A stretch of 64,000 bases of DNA from JBMOUD01 sp049319665 (GCF_049319665.1 NZ_JBMOUD010000003.1:124001-188000), one strand, 5' to 3'. Shown: positions 36,563-46,062, counted from the stretch's first letter. Notes: a model not told the origin generated them from the sequence alone. Numbers and translations: made by a program.

Positions 36563-36578
36563 TGCAAATGGAGTGCCA
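36563..36578 (-). promoter_or_regulatory. Sigma-54 promoter of the rut operon
   Basis: On the minus strand TGGCACTCCATTTGCA fits the consensus TGGCAC-N5-TTGCA. The invariant GG and GC are ten bases apart. It lies about 130 bases upstream of rutA. In E. coli rutA is transcribed by sigma-54 with NtrC under nitrogen limitation, so placement and sequence agree. The enhancer was not confidently located. Confidence 0.85.
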
Positions 36579-36640
36579 ATTTTAAAATATCTTTATTTAT
36601 CAAATTATTATTTATTTTTTTCTTTTTTAAATAGAGTGAA

Positions 36641-36657
36641 TGGTCTATTTCGGACCA
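36641..36657. promoter_or_regulatory. Candidate operator between rutA and rutR
   Basis: TGGTC-N7-GACCA is a perfect dyad in the shared intergenic region. The RutR box of E. coli is built from the same half-site bases but in the opposite order (GACCA-NN-TGGTC), so assignment to RutR is uncertain. Confidence 0.4.
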
Positions 36658-36828
36658 AATGGTAAAAACAAATGCACAAAAACTAGGCGGTGTTGAACGT
36701 AAATGGTGCGCAATCGCAAATGCACTGCCAAGGTCAGTGGGAATGTAGCGGGGAGATGATTGGCGTGGTGGGCGATCCACGCATTTGTTATGATTTTATT
36801 CAGATGATGATTAATGGGGGAGAGGCAT

Positions 36829-37518
36829 TTGACGAGTCAGGCAAGGCGGGGAACAGTCGATTTACATAGTAAAGAGATAGAGTCGAGTCATAAAAAATCG
36901 GCGACACGTCGTTCTCGAGCGGTGGCGGCAAAACGTCAGGTTATTATGGCTGCTGCATTAGAATACTTCTCTTTATATGGTATTCATGGCACGCGTTTAG
37001 ACCAGGTTGCCGAGCGAGCGGATGTATCTAAAACTAATCTTCTTTACTACTTTCCCTCTAAAGAAGCGCTTTATATCGCCGTTTTAAAAGATATTCTTGA
37101 TGTTTGGCTGGCGCCTTTAAGAGCCTTCCACGCTGACCAACAGCCCCTTGATGCTATCCGTGAATATATTCGGTTGAAATTGGGCGTTTCCCGCGATCAC
37201 CCACAAGCCTCGCGTTTATTTTGCATGGAAATGCTGCAAGGCGCGGCCCTGTTGAAACAAGAGCTAGGAGGCGATCTTAAACAGCTGGTGGAGGATAAAT
37301 CAGCTATTATCCGTGGGTGGATTAAGGCGGGATTGATTGCGCCGGTTGAACCATTGCATTTAATTTTTATGCTATGGGCAACCACACAACACTATGCTGA
37401 TTTCAGTGTGCAAATAGAGGCTATTACTGGCTGTACTCTCGATAATGACGACTTTTTTGAGCAGACAGTGACCACCATTCAGCACATTATTATCGAAGGC
37501 TTAACGCTGCGCGATTGA
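36829..37518 (+). CDS. rutR: TetR-family regulator of pyrimidine utilisation RutR
   Basis: A TetR regulator with helix-turn-helix RLDQVAERADVSKTNLLYYF and the uracil-sensing C-terminal domain (SRLFCMEMLQGA, FMLWATTQHYADF). In E. coli it represses rut and controls carAB until bound by uracil or thymine. The start is uncertain: the open frame begins with ATG at 36814, but TTG at 36829 is preceded by GGGGAG six bases away and gives a length (229) closer to the known 212. Divergent from rutA. Confidence 0.93.
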   Translation: MTSQARRGTVDLHSKEIESSHKKSATRRSRAVAAKRQVIMAAALEYFSLYGIHGTRLDQVAERADVSKTNLLYYFPSKEALYIAVLKDILDVWLAPLRAFHADQQPLDAIREYIRLKLGVSRDHPQASRLFCMEMLQGAALLKQELGGDLKQLVEDKSAIIRGWIKAGLIAPVEPLHLIFMLWATTQHYADFSVQIEAITGCTLDNDDFFEQTVTTIQHIIIEGLTLRD

Positions 37519-37548
37519 GCGTATCAGCAAAGATAGCGTTGCAAACAT

Positions 37549-37591
37549 CGAGGGAGGTTATGTGTATAAATGGTCACATAAACCTCCCTCG
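37549..37591. terminator. Terminator between rutR and cycA
   Basis: CGAGGGAGGTT-ATGTG pairs with CACAT-AACCTCCCTCG with a one-base bulge, a strong 16-base stem between convergent genes, followed by TTTGT. Confidence 0.82.
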
Positions 37592-37618
37592 TTTGTCAGT
37601 GGGGTTTGTCAAACAACA

Positions 37619-39016
37619 CTAAGCTCGACGGTTTCTGCAGCGAAGCCAGTAACCGATACCTAAAATCACAAACCACAATGGCGTGACCATCAGCGCTTGG
37701 CGCGTATCAGGGCGTAAGGTAAGCAGAACTAAAACGCCAGCAAAGAAGGCCAAACATACCCAACACATCACAATCCCCAGCGGCATTTTATAAATAGATG
37801 CGGCGTGTAGCTGTGGACGTTTACGACGGTAAACCAAATAAGAGCTGAGGATAATGCTCCAGACAAACATGAACAGGATCGCTGACACCGTGGTTACCAT
37901 CGTAAAGACGGTAATCACATTAGGGATCAGATAGATCAGGACTACGCCACCGAGTAAACAGATACACGAGAACATCAGGCCATTAGAGGGAACGGCGCGT
38001 GATGATAGTTTACCGAATGATTTAGGTGCATTACCTTCTTGTGCCAGACCAAACAGCATGCGGCTGGTAGAGAATACGCCACTGTTCGCTGAAGATGCCG
38101 CTGAGGTTAAGACAACAAAGTTGATGATACTTGCCGCGGCAGGTAAACCGGCCAAAACAAACAATTCAACAAATGGGCTCTTGTCGGCAACGACTGAACC
38201 CCAAGGCGTAACGGACATAATCATGATCAGTGAAAACACGTAGAACATGATAATACGCAGTGGGATGGCATTGATTGCACGCGGTAAGGATTTGTTAGGA
38301 TCGCTGGTCTCAGCCGCCGTAGTACCGACGAGTTCAATACCGACAAATGCGAAGATGGCTATCTGGAAACCGGCGAAAAATCCGCTAATTCCTTTCGGGA
38401 AGAAGCCGCCATCATTCCATAGATTACTGAAAGAAGCTACGCTGCCGCCAGGCGTCTTGAAGTGGTAAAGCACCATGACTAAGCCCGCAATGATCAGGGC
38501 AATAATGGCAACGATTTTAATCATCGCAAACCAAAATTCCATTTCCCCAAACATTTTCACTGTAGCGAGATTAAGACTAAGTAATACTAATACACAAGCA
38601 AGTGACGCAACCCAAACCGAAAGGTCAGGGAACCAAAATTGCGCATAGGCACTAATGGCGACGACATCCGCAATACCGGTAACCACCCAGCAAAACCAGT
38701 AGGTCCAGCCTGTAAAGTAACCAGCCCAAGGGCCAAGTAAATCGGCAGCAAAGTCACTAAAGGATTTGTATTCCAGGTTCGACAGCAATAGTTCACCCAT
38801 CGCTCTCATCACGAAGAACAGCATAAAACCGATGATCATATAAACGAAAATGATCGACGGTCCTGCGAGGCTGATCGTTTTACCAGAGCCCATAAATAGG
38901 CCGGTACCTATTGCGCCTCCGATGGCGATAAGCTGGATATGCCGGTTAGTGAGGTGACGTCGCAGACTGTCGGTGCCCTCACTACTGTCTGGTGAGGTTT
39001 TTGGCTCTTCTTGCAT
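37619..39016 (-). CDS. cycA: D-serine/D-alanine/glycine transporter CycA
   Basis: A 465-residue amino-acid-polyamine-organocation permease with about 12 membrane helices. The start of the transmembrane part, LTNRHIQLIAIGGAIGTGLF, and later SGFFAGFQIA and TSAASSANSGVFSTSRM are nearly identical to E. coli CycA. It imports glycine, D-serine, D- and L-alanine with protons. Length is about five residues less than E. coli. Control by the GcvB small RNA is known for relatives; not seen here. Confidence 0.93.
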   Translation of the reverse strand: MQEEPKTSPDSSEGTDSLRRHLTNRHIQLIAIGGAIGTGLFMGSGKTISLAGPSIIFVYMIIGFMLFFVMRAMGELLLSNLEYKSFSDFAADLLGPWAGYFTGWTYWFCWVVTGIADVVAISAYAQFWFPDLSVWVASLACVLVLLSLNLATVKMFGEMEFWFAMIKIVAIIALIIAGLVMVLYHFKTPGGSVASFSNLWNDGGFFPKGISGFFAGFQIAIFAFVGIELVGTTAAETSDPNKSLPRAINAIPLRIIMFYVFSLIMIMSVTPWGSVVADKSPFVELFVLAGLPAAASIINFVVLTSAASSANSGVFSTSRMLFGLAQEGNAPKSFGKLSSRAVPSNGLMFSCICLLGGVVLIYLIPNVITVFTMVTTVSAILFMFVWSIILSSYLVYRRKRPQLHAASIYKMPLGIVMCWVCLAFFAGVLVLLTLRPDTRQALMVTPLWFVILGIGYWLRCRNRRA

Positions 39017-39974
39017 ATTTTATCGTTTCCTGTCTGTTTTCATTTGTGGGCTCTATAGCTGGCCCATTTCATTTATCGCGGTATCTGAACGGGAGTACAG
39101 CGAATTGATGTAATCATAATGTTAAAAACCGGTTTGATTGCAATCAGTAAAAAGAATTAAATCACAGCGAATGTATAATAATTTTTACATAATAGACAGG
39201 TTGAACATTAATTAATCAAATATTGATAAGGTCGGAGGGATAATATCATTTTAAGTTGTGACTAGTATCACAAGAATGAATTGGAGAGAAATATTTTCCA
39301 AACGGGTAGAGGTCATTAATGAATCGGCGAATAATTTATTAACCGGGTCATTAGATCCATTGGTTAAGTCACAGGATTTTAATCATTGGTTGGCGTTCGA
39401 ACATTGCTCAATTCAGCAACGAGTCGATTAATAACGATTCACTCATTAAGCTTTTAATAGCATCATATTTTGCACTTAGCAATCCAGCTATAATAATATC
39501 GATAATAACAATATAATTATAATTGTTATTAAATGTAAATTTGATGGGTTTTGTATTTCATTGGCGAACAAATAGAAGACTGTGAATAAAAAGCTATCCA
39601 ACGATAGTGTAAAGAAAAGATGCCTTATCTCACTAGAGAGACTAGTCAGCTAGAGAGATAAGGCGGCCAAAAGTAGCCTAAGCAACACCAACGTATTAGA
39701 TATGCATAACGATACGATACGTAGCGTTGTCTGTAAATGAAAAAATCAATTTAAGTGGGATTTTCTTTAGTTAAGTAAGTCGGAGGCGAATGAGGTTATT
39801 TTTTTTGTATTATAAACAATGGGTTGGGTTTTATGGCGTGGAGCTTGAGAAGATGCCCCGCAGTAGGATACGGGGCAGGGTATTTATATCTGTCATACTT
39901 GGAGTTGCTTCTGCGCTGGCTTTGCTCATTTGTCGCCTCGAGGCAACTCTAATGATTTGGGGTATGTACCTTGG
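39017..39974. other. Long AT-rich non-coding interval upstream of cycA
   Basis: No gene with a ribosome-binding site and plausible composition was found in 958 bases. Two structures stand out: a 27-base AT-only inverted repeat at 39504-39530 (arms AATAACAAT/ATTGTTATT) and a hairpin at 39623-39663 with arms CCTTATCTC/GAGATAAGG. The rest probably holds the cycA leader and regulatory sites. Confidence 0.55.
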
Positions 39975-40754
39975 TTATTTGAAGACCATCCCACCATCGA
40001 TTAGCAACGCTTGACCGGTCATATAATTTGAATCAGGGCCAGCCAGGAAGGAGACACAAGCTGAGACATCTTCAGGTTCCGACAATCTTCCCAGCGTAAT
40101 ATTTTTGGCAAACTCTTTTGTTCCATAACCAACGGGTTGGCCAGCTGCAGCGGAAACTTGGCGATCGATCTCTTCCCACATTGGTGTTTTTACTATACCC
40201 GGGCAGTATGCATTAACGGTGATCCCTAGGCTGGCAAGATCGCGAGCAGCTGTTTGCGTAAGACCGCGAACGGCAAACTTACTTGAACTGTATACAGCAA
40301 GTTCGGGATTACCTACATGTCCGGCTTGCGAAGAAGCGTTAATGATCTTCCCGCCATGGCCAAGAGATTTAAAGGCTTTTACTGCTGCTTGAATACCCCA
40401 GATAACACCTTTCACGTTGATGTTATAAACTTTGTCGACAATTTCTGGGGTGATATCTTCTATCAATGTTGTTGGTGCAATACCCGCATTATTGACGATA
40501 ACATCGAAGCCACCGAACTGGTTTTTTGTTTCTTCTACTGCAGCAAATACTTGATCACGGTCAGATACGTCAGCGACCAATGCTATCGCTCGCCCGCCGT
40601 TATGATTAATTTCTTCCGCAACCTGTTTGGCCGTTTCTCTATTGAAATCTACAACAGCAACCGAGAAGCCATCTTGAGCGAGACGTAAAGCTATCGCTTT
40701 GCCTATACCTTGCCCTGCACCTGTGACCAGAGCCACTTTTCCATTAATAGACAT
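39975..40754 (-). CDS. budC: Acetoin reductase / 2,3-butanediol dehydrogenase
   Basis: A short-chain dehydrogenase of 259 residues. The NAD-binding loop is VTGAGQGIGKAIA, NNAG is present and the catalytic Tyr-Lys pair is in VYSSSKFA with the Ser in NASSQAGH. It is close to Klebsiella BudC throughout, including the C-terminal GQALLIDGGMVF. It interconverts diacetyl, acetoin and butanediol. No acetolactate synthase or decarboxylase gene (budAB) is nearby, so it stands alone. Confidence 0.92.
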   Translation of the reverse strand: MSINGKVALVTGAGQGIGKAIALRLAQDGFSVAVVDFNRETAKQVAEEINHNGGRAIALVADVSDRDQVFAAVEETKNQFGGFDVIVNNAGIAPTTLIEDITPEIVDKVYNINVKGVIWGIQAAVKAFKSLGHGGKIINASSQAGHVGNPELAVYSSSKFAVRGLTQTAARDLASLGITVNAYCPGIVKTPMWEEIDRQVSAAAGQPVGYGTKEFAKNITLGRLSEPEDVSACVSFLAGPDSNYMTGQALLIDGGMVFK

Positions 40755-41089
40755 AGTTATCCTCTTATTTTAAATAATGCTTACCCAGTTTTTTTTATGA
40801 ATGCTTGCTAACTACCATAGGCCTAATAATAAGAATTATCCATTAGGTAATCTTTAATAAAATACTTTTAAGCACATTTTGGTAAGAGTAATTAAAACAT
40901 ATAAAAATGAATTAATTTAATGTCGGTATTATTATAATTAGTTAATAAAATTATCGTTTTCATTGCATTAACATATTGCAAACATTAACTCGCAATTATT
41001 AACTTCATGGTTGTGTTTTTTGGTAAATTGCCACCGCAATAAAGAACGGTGGCTCATTGTTGGCGTTCATTTATAGTTATCTTTATGAT
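40755..41089. other. AT-rich interval upstream of budC
   Basis: No gene or clear regulatory motif was recognised in these 335 bases. The region is notably AT-rich. Confidence 0.5.
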
Positions 41090-41254
41090 TTATCTATGTT
41101 TGGCGTTTTTTGCATCTTCCGCTTCTTGCTTCGCCTGAGCGGCTATTTTCTCAAGTTCTGCTTCGGTTAACTGATCTGCGACTTTACGTAATTCACTTAG
41201 GCCATCATTTATATGAACCTTATCCGCTCGCGTTGTGTTGTCTTGATTACTCAT
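41090..41254 (-). CDS. Small hydrophilic protein, 54 residues
   Basis: A short gene not recognised from any family I know. It starts ATG at 41254 with AGGAGT eight bases upstream and encodes MSNQDNTTRADKVHINDGL followed by an acidic, alanine- and glutamate-rich amphipathic helix (ELRKVADQLTEAELEKIAAQ) and a basic end (AKNAKHR). No cysteine, signal or membrane segment. It is transcribed toward budC, with yecF further upstream on the same strand. The good ribosome-binding site and protein-like composition support it being real. Confidence 0.7.
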   Translation of the reverse strand: MSNQDNTTRADKVHINDGLSELRKVADQLTEAELEKIAAQAKQEAEDAKNAKHR

Positions 41255-41394
41255 TGTATTGCACTCCTATCATGGGATACGAATATCAATAATAGCAGGA
41301 ATGATATTAATTTATGGTGCAATTAAGGTTTCGTTGTTGAATTGATGATTGAGAGGTGAAGGAAAGCCTGCCGACAACAGGCTTAACAAAAAAT

Positions 41395-41619
41395 TTATTT
41401 TAGGTAGCCTGATTTTATTTGGCGCAACGTCTCTTTGAAAATGGCAGTTTGTTGTTCATCTTCAATCTCAGAGGATAATTTTTCCATATTAAGGACAACT
41501 TTGCCGGCATCAACCTGACCGATTGCTCTTAATATTAAGGTCAGTGTTGCCTTAAGACAGGCGACTTCTGTTGCCAGGGTTTCAACGTCAGGCTGTGTGG
41601 TGAACTCACGTAAACTCAT
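41395..41619 (-). CDS. yecF: DUF2594 protein YecF
   Basis: A 74-residue helical protein of unknown function. The match to YecF is clear in EVACLKATLTLILRAIGQVDAGKVVLNMEK, split here by description into two helices. Its place next to uvrY is also as in E. coli, but sdiA, the usual neighbour, is absent. Confidence 0.9.
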   Translation of the reverse strand: MSLREFTTQPDVETLATEVACLKATLTLILRAIGQVDAGKVVLNMEKLSSEIEDEQQTAIFKETLRQIKSGYLK

Positions 41620-42451
41620 TTTTAACTCCTATCTTGACTGCCGTTAACAGTCGTAAATCATGGTGGCAAAAAATTTTATGCGGATGCTGCGCCCTGCAGA
41701 TACTACAGGTTAAAGTAGCCGCTATAGTATCACAGTCAAAACTACCGTGGCGAAATCTGGACGGTAAGCTAATACGTCAATTTCTCAATGTACTCGCTTT
41801 GAAAATGTACAAACAGAGGCAAGGGAAAGTTCATTATTTAATCCCTTGGGAATATTCTTGGTATTTTTAGCATGTTGTGGATGTTTTGTCGTTTTCAGAC
41901 GGCAATTCCATTTTTTACCAGTAAAAATGGATGTTTACTTAAGAGACTGTATCATTACTGTTGCACCTTTAGTGCTATGGTATAATTCGCTTTTTAGTTG
42001 CAAACCAAGAATTTTTACCCATAATCTGAATGGGTTGGAATTTATATTTTACATTTTTGTCTCTAGGGTTTGTAACCTCAGCGCTTGGTTAAAATCACTA
42101 CGATGAAGTAAAATAGCATGGTTAAAATAAAAGAATTTCTGCATACCCTAAATAATTGAAGCAGCATCTAGATGGCAAGTGGAGAGGCTTACTCAGGTAA
42201 GCGATCGGGCTTAGTGAACAGCGCCAACCAAGATGTAGCGACGAATGTTATGGGTGTATAACGTTGTTATTTATCCACCGTCATGTTTTCTGCATTGGCA
42301 GAACGGCCTGTTTTTGCCATCTACTAATTATGCAAACATTGCCCGCAAGCAAGATTTCAAGTGTGTTAGGTTGATGTAAAATATGTAAACTTTTACGTGG
42401 CACTTGATAACAATACGGGCATATGACGCACTGAACTTTGGAGATTTCTCT
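41620..42451. other. Interval between yecF and uvrY
   Basis: No convincing gene was found in 832 bases; open frames here lack ribosome-binding sites. It holds one diverged TATACCC-type repeat (42142-42260) and the leader of uvrY. Confidence 0.55.
42142..42260. repeat. Diverged TATACCC-ended intergenic repeat
   Basis: It opens CATACCCTAAATAATTGAAG and closes ATGGGTGTATA. The centre GGCTTACTCAGGTAAGCGATC is the hairpin-like core of this family, and GCGCCAACCAAGATGTAGC corresponds to the usual right half. Confidence 0.65.
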
Positions 42452-43108
42452 TTGATTAGCGTTCTTCTTGTTGATGACCACGAACTGGTGCGCGCAGGGA
42501 TTCGACGCATTTTAGAGGATATCAAAGGCATTAAAGTTGTTGGTGAAGCCCAATGCGGCGAAGATGCTGTCAAGTGGTGTCGCAGCAATGACGCCGATAT
42601 TGTCTTGATGGACATGAATATGCCGGGTATTGGTGGATTAGAAGCAACAAAGAAAATTGTTCGCTTCAAGCCAGATGTGAAAATAATCATGTTGACTATT
42701 TATACTGAAAACCCCTTACCAGCCAAAGTTATGCAGGCTGGGGCATCTGGTTATCTTAGTAAAGGCGCTGCACCACAAGAAGTCGTTAACGCGATTCGAC
42801 TCGTAGATTCTGGCCAGCGTTACATTGCCTCTGATATCGCACAGCAAATGGCACTCAGCCAGATCGAGCCTCAATCAGAAACGCCTTTCGATTCTTTATC
42901 AGAGCGCGAACTACAAATCATGCTGATGATAACCAAAGGCCAGAAAGTGAATGAAATTTCTGAGCAACTGAACTTGAGTCCAAAGACAGTTAACAGTTAT
43001 CGTTATAGAATGTTCACTAAATTAAACATCAGCGGTGACGTAGAATTGACGCATTTAGCAATCCGCCACGGCCTTTACAATGCGGAGACCTTATCTGGCA
43101 GTGAATGA
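42452..43108 (+). CDS. uvrY: Response regulator UvrY (BarA partner)
   Basis: A 218-residue NarL/FixJ response regulator. The receiver domain has DDHE near the N terminus and phospho-acceptor Asp in IVLMDMNMPGIGG; the C-terminal helix-turn-helix is SERELQIMLMITKGQKVNEI...LSPKTVNSYRYR. With BarA it activates the CsrB/C small RNAs. The start is TTG at 42452 with TGGAG eight bases ahead, giving the family N terminus (LISVLLVDDHELVRAG). It overlaps uvrC, as in relatives. Confidence 0.96.
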   Translation: MISVLLVDDHELVRAGIRRILEDIKGIKVVGEAQCGEDAVKWCRSNDADIVLMDMNMPGIGGLEATKKIVRFKPDVKIIMLTIYTENPLPAKVMQAGASGYLSKGAAPQEVVNAIRLVDSGQRYIASDIAQQMALSQIEPQSETPFDSLSERELQIMLMITKGQKVNEISEQLNLSPKTVNSYRYRMFTKLNISGDVELTHLAIRHGLYNAETLSGSE

Positions 43109-44936
43109 TGAGCGTTTTGACCCGAAAATCTTTTTAAAAACAGTGACCAGTCAGCCTGGTGTTTACAGGATGTATGACGCATCTGAAACGGTCATCTACG
43201 TTGGCAAAGCCAAGGATCTTAAAAAGCGGTTATCAAGCTATTTTCGTGTTCAGGTTTCCAGTCGCAAGACAGAAACGCTGGTCAAAAATATCGCACAAAT
43301 TGATGTGACCGTTACACATACGGAAACCGAAGCGCTGTTATTAGAGCATAATTACATTAAGCTTTATCAGCCGCGTTATAACGTGTTGTTGCGTGACGAT
43401 AAGTCTTATCCGCTCATCTTTCTGAGTGCTGATGATCATCCTCGTTTGGCAATCCATCGTGGTGCTAAACACGCCAAAGGTGAATATTTTGGCCCCTTTC
43501 CTAATTCATATGCCGTCAGGGAAACATTAACCCTGCTACAAAAACTTTTCCCAATTCGTCAGTGTGAAAACAGCGTTTATCGCAACCGTTCACGTCCTTG
43601 CTTGCAATATCAGATAGGCCGTTGCTTAGGGCCTTGTGTTGCTGGTTTAGTGAGCGAAGACGAGTATAAACAGCAGGTTGAGTATGTTCGCCTATTTCTT
43701 GCTGGCAAAGATCAGCAAGTTGTTTCTCAACTGGTTGAAAGAATGGAAAAGGCTAGCGGTGAGTTGCGTTTTGAGGACGCTGGACGTTTTCGCGATCAAA
43801 TTCAGGCTGTACGTCGGGTCACTGAACGCCAGTTTGTCACCGGTGACAGCGAAGATTTGGATGTTATTGGCGTCGCTTTTGAATCAGGCATGGCGTGTTT
43901 ACATGTTTTATTTATTCGCCAAGGTAAAGTACTAGGTAGCCGCAGCTATTACCCCAAAATTCCTGGTGGCACAGAGTTGGGTGAGGTTGTACAGACTTTT
44001 GTGGGCCAGTTTTATCTTCAGGGCAGTCAAGCTCGAACCTTACCAGGCGAAATTCTGCTGGACTTCAATTTGCCAGAGAAAGAACTATTAGCAGAATCTC
44101 TTAGTGAGATGGCTGGCCGAAAAGTGCAGATTCAAAGCAAACCTCGTGGCGATCGCGCTCGTTATCTTAAATTGGCTCGTACCAACGCATCAACTGCGTT
44201 AACGACAAAATTATCTCAGCAATCTACTATTCATCAGCGTATGGCTGAATTGTCCAAGACATTGAAGCTTTCAGATATCAACCGAATGGAATGTTTTGAT
44301 ATCAGTCATACGATGGGCGAGCAAACCGTGGCATCTTGCGTAGTGTTTGACGCAAATGGGCCGGTTCGCTCAGAGTATCGTCGTTATAATATTACTGGCA
44401 TCACGCCAGGGGATGATTATGCGGCTATGGCCCAAGTACTCTCTAGGCGCTACGGTAAAGCTCTAGAAGAGCAAAAGATTCCTGATGTGATCTTTATCGA
44501 CGGCGGTAAAGGGCAACTCGGTATGGCTATCGATGTGTTTAAAGGATTAGACGTTACCTGGGATAAATCTAAACCACTGTTGATAGGTATTGCCAAAGGA
44601 GCCGATCGTAAAGCCGGACTTGAGACGCTATTTTTTGTTCCTGAAGGTGAGGGGATTGCTTTGCCATCTGATTCACCTGCGCTGCATGTGATCCAGCACA
44701 TTCGTGATGATTCTCATAATCATGCGATTACAGGACACCGGCAGCGACGAGCAAAAGTACGCAATACTAGCGCACTAGAGGAAATAGAAGGTGTTGGGCC
44801 AAAGCGGCGACAAGTGCTACTTAAATACATGGGGGGCATTCAACCTTTGTTGAATGCCAGTGTTGAGGAGATTGCAAATGTTCCTGGTATTTCGCACGCA
44901 TTAGCAGAAAAGATCCATAATGCGTTGAAACACTGA
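43080..44936 (+). CDS. uvrC: Excinuclease ABC subunit C
   Basis: The nuclease making both incisions in nucleotide excision repair. It has the GIY-YIG domain (TSQPGVYRMYD...VIYVGKAKDLKKRL), the UVR helix, the RNase H-like half (CFDISHTMGEQTVASCVVF, FIDGGKGQL) and tandem helix-hairpin-helix motifs at the C terminus. The frame opens with ATG at 43080; GTG at 43101 would give a length nearer 610. The gene overlaps uvrY by 29 bases if the first start is used. Confidence 0.96.
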   Translation: MRRPYLAVNDERFDPKIFLKTVTSQPGVYRMYDASETVIYVGKAKDLKKRLSSYFRVQVSSRKTETLVKNIAQIDVTVTHTETEALLLEHNYIKLYQPRYNVLLRDDKSYPLIFLSADDHPRLAIHRGAKHAKGEYFGPFPNSYAVRETLTLLQKLFPIRQCENSVYRNRSRPCLQYQIGRCLGPCVAGLVSEDEYKQQVEYVRLFLAGKDQQVVSQLVERMEKASGELRFEDAGRFRDQIQAVRRVTERQFVTGDSEDLDVIGVAFESGMACLHVLFIRQGKVLGSRSYYPKIPGGTELGEVVQTFVGQFYLQGSQARTLPGEILLDFNLPEKELLAESLSEMAGRKVQIQSKPRGDRARYLKLARTNASTALTTKLSQQSTIHQRMAELSKTLKLSDINRMECFDISHTMGEQTVASCVVFDANGPVRSEYRRYNITGITPGDDYAAMAQVLSRRYGKALEEQKIPDVIFIDGGKGQLGMAIDVFKGLDVTWDKSKPLLIGIAKGADRKAGLETLFFVPEGEGIALPSDSPALHVIQHIRDDSHNHAITGHRQRRAKVRNTSALEEIEGVGPKRRQVLLKYMGGIQPLLNASVEEIANVPGISHALAEKIHNALKH

Positions 44937-44993
44937 GGTCGTTGTAGCAACATACTCATAAATTATACACCTGACAGACAGTTAACGACGCTA

Positions 44994-45542
44994 ATGCAAT
45001 TTAATATACCGACGTGCCTTACCTTGTTTCGTGTCGCAATGATCCCATTTTTTGTGTTGGCATTTTACTTGCCGTACGAATGGGCACCCATGGCATGCGC
45101 GCTTATCTTTGTATTTGCGGCGATTACCGATTGGTTCGATGGTTATCTCGCGCGCCGCCTTAAGCAAACGACGCGTTTTGGCGCGTTTCTTGATCCCGTA
45201 GCAGATAAAGTGCTTGTTGCTATTGCCTTAGTGCTAGTAGCAGAACATTTTCATGCTTGGTGGATTACGTTACCGGCTGCCACCATGATTGCGCGAGAAA
45301 TTATTATCTCAGCGTTGCGTGAATGGATGGCAGAAATCGGTAAACGTAGCAGTGTGGCTGTATCCTGGATTGGCAAAGTCAAAACAACAGCACAAATGTT
45401 GTCTCTTTTTGCCCTGTTGTGGCGTCCTAATGATATTGCAGTAGTCGTTGGTGTCATTGCATTGTACGTTGCAGCGGTGTTGACGTTCTGGTCAATGTTC
45501 CAATATTTAAGCGCTGCACGCGATGATTTGCTGGAACCTTGA
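44994..45542 (+). CDS. pgsA: Phosphatidylglycerophosphate synthase
   Basis: A 182-residue inner-membrane CDP-alcohol phosphatidyltransferase with the motif DWFDGYLARRLKQTTRFGAFLDPVADK (D-G-AR-G-D-D pattern complete). It commits CDP-diacylglycerol to phosphatidylglycerol. Four hydrophobic segments. It follows uvrC and precedes a tRNA cluster as in E. coli. Confidence 0.96.
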   Translation: MQFNIPTCLTLFRVAMIPFFVLAFYLPYEWAPMACALIFVFAAITDWFDGYLARRLKQTTRFGAFLDPVADKVLVAIALVLVAEHFHAWWITLPAATMIAREIIISALREWMAEIGKRSSVAVSWIGKVKTTAQMLSLFALLWRPNDIAVVVGVIALYVAAVLTFWSMFQYLSAARDDLLEP

Positions 45543-45689
45543 TCAAAGTGAGTTAAAAAACGGCAAACGATCTATTTGCGACAATAATTTTATTGACTCA
45601 TTGTCTCAGGTAAGTAGAATGCAACGCATCGAGAGGCACTGAGGTTTACGCCTTAAGATAAGTAAAAAAATCAGCAAGTTCTGATTAGT

Positions 45690-45765
<76 letters not shown>

Positions 45766-45819
45766 AATTTAGTTAGAAGATAGTAATATCGTCTAATAGT
45801 AAGATTAGTAAAGATTTAA

Positions 45820-45893
45820 GGCGCGTTAACAAAGCGGTTATGTAGCGGATTGCAAATCCGCCTAGTCCGGTTCGACTCCGGAACGCGCCTCCA
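45820..45893 (+). tRNA. cysT: tRNA-Cys (anticodon GCA)
   Basis: A 74-base cloverleaf with acceptor GGCGCGT/ACGCGCC, anticodon loop TTGCAAA and encoded CCA. Confidence 0.96.
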
Positions 45894-45904
45894 ATTTTCC
45901 CGGA

Positions 45905-45991
45905 GCCCGGGTGGTGGAATCGGTAGACACAAGGGATTTAAAATCCCTCGGCGTTCGCGCTGTACGAGTTCAAGTCTCGTCCCGGGTACCA
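45905..45991 (+). tRNA. leuZ: tRNA-Leu (anticodon TAA)
   Basis: An 87-base class II tRNA with acceptor GCCCGGG/CCCGGGT (one G-T pair), anticodon TAA in the loop and a long variable arm, encoded CCA. The accessory island begins downstream of it. Confidence 0.95.
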
Positions 45992-46040
45992 TGGAAAATT
46001 GTCTGAATAATCAAAAGCAATAATGTAGTAATGTCGTTAT

Positions 46041-46062
46041 GCCACCTTCGGGTGGTTTTTTT
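46041..46062 (+). terminator. Terminator of the tRNA cluster
   Basis: GCCACC-TTCG-GGTGGT with a T-rich tail, a stable tetraloop hairpin 50 bases after tRNA-Leu. Confidence 0.88.

Noticed and set aside
39790..40014. 74-codon open frame ahead of budC
   Set aside because: It runs into the 3' end of budC on the opposite strand and shows no recognisable protein pattern, although a GGAGG-like stretch lies upstream.
41634..42106. Overlapping open frames between yecF and uvrY
   Set aside because: No ribosome-binding site, no domain, and frames overlap each other out of phase.
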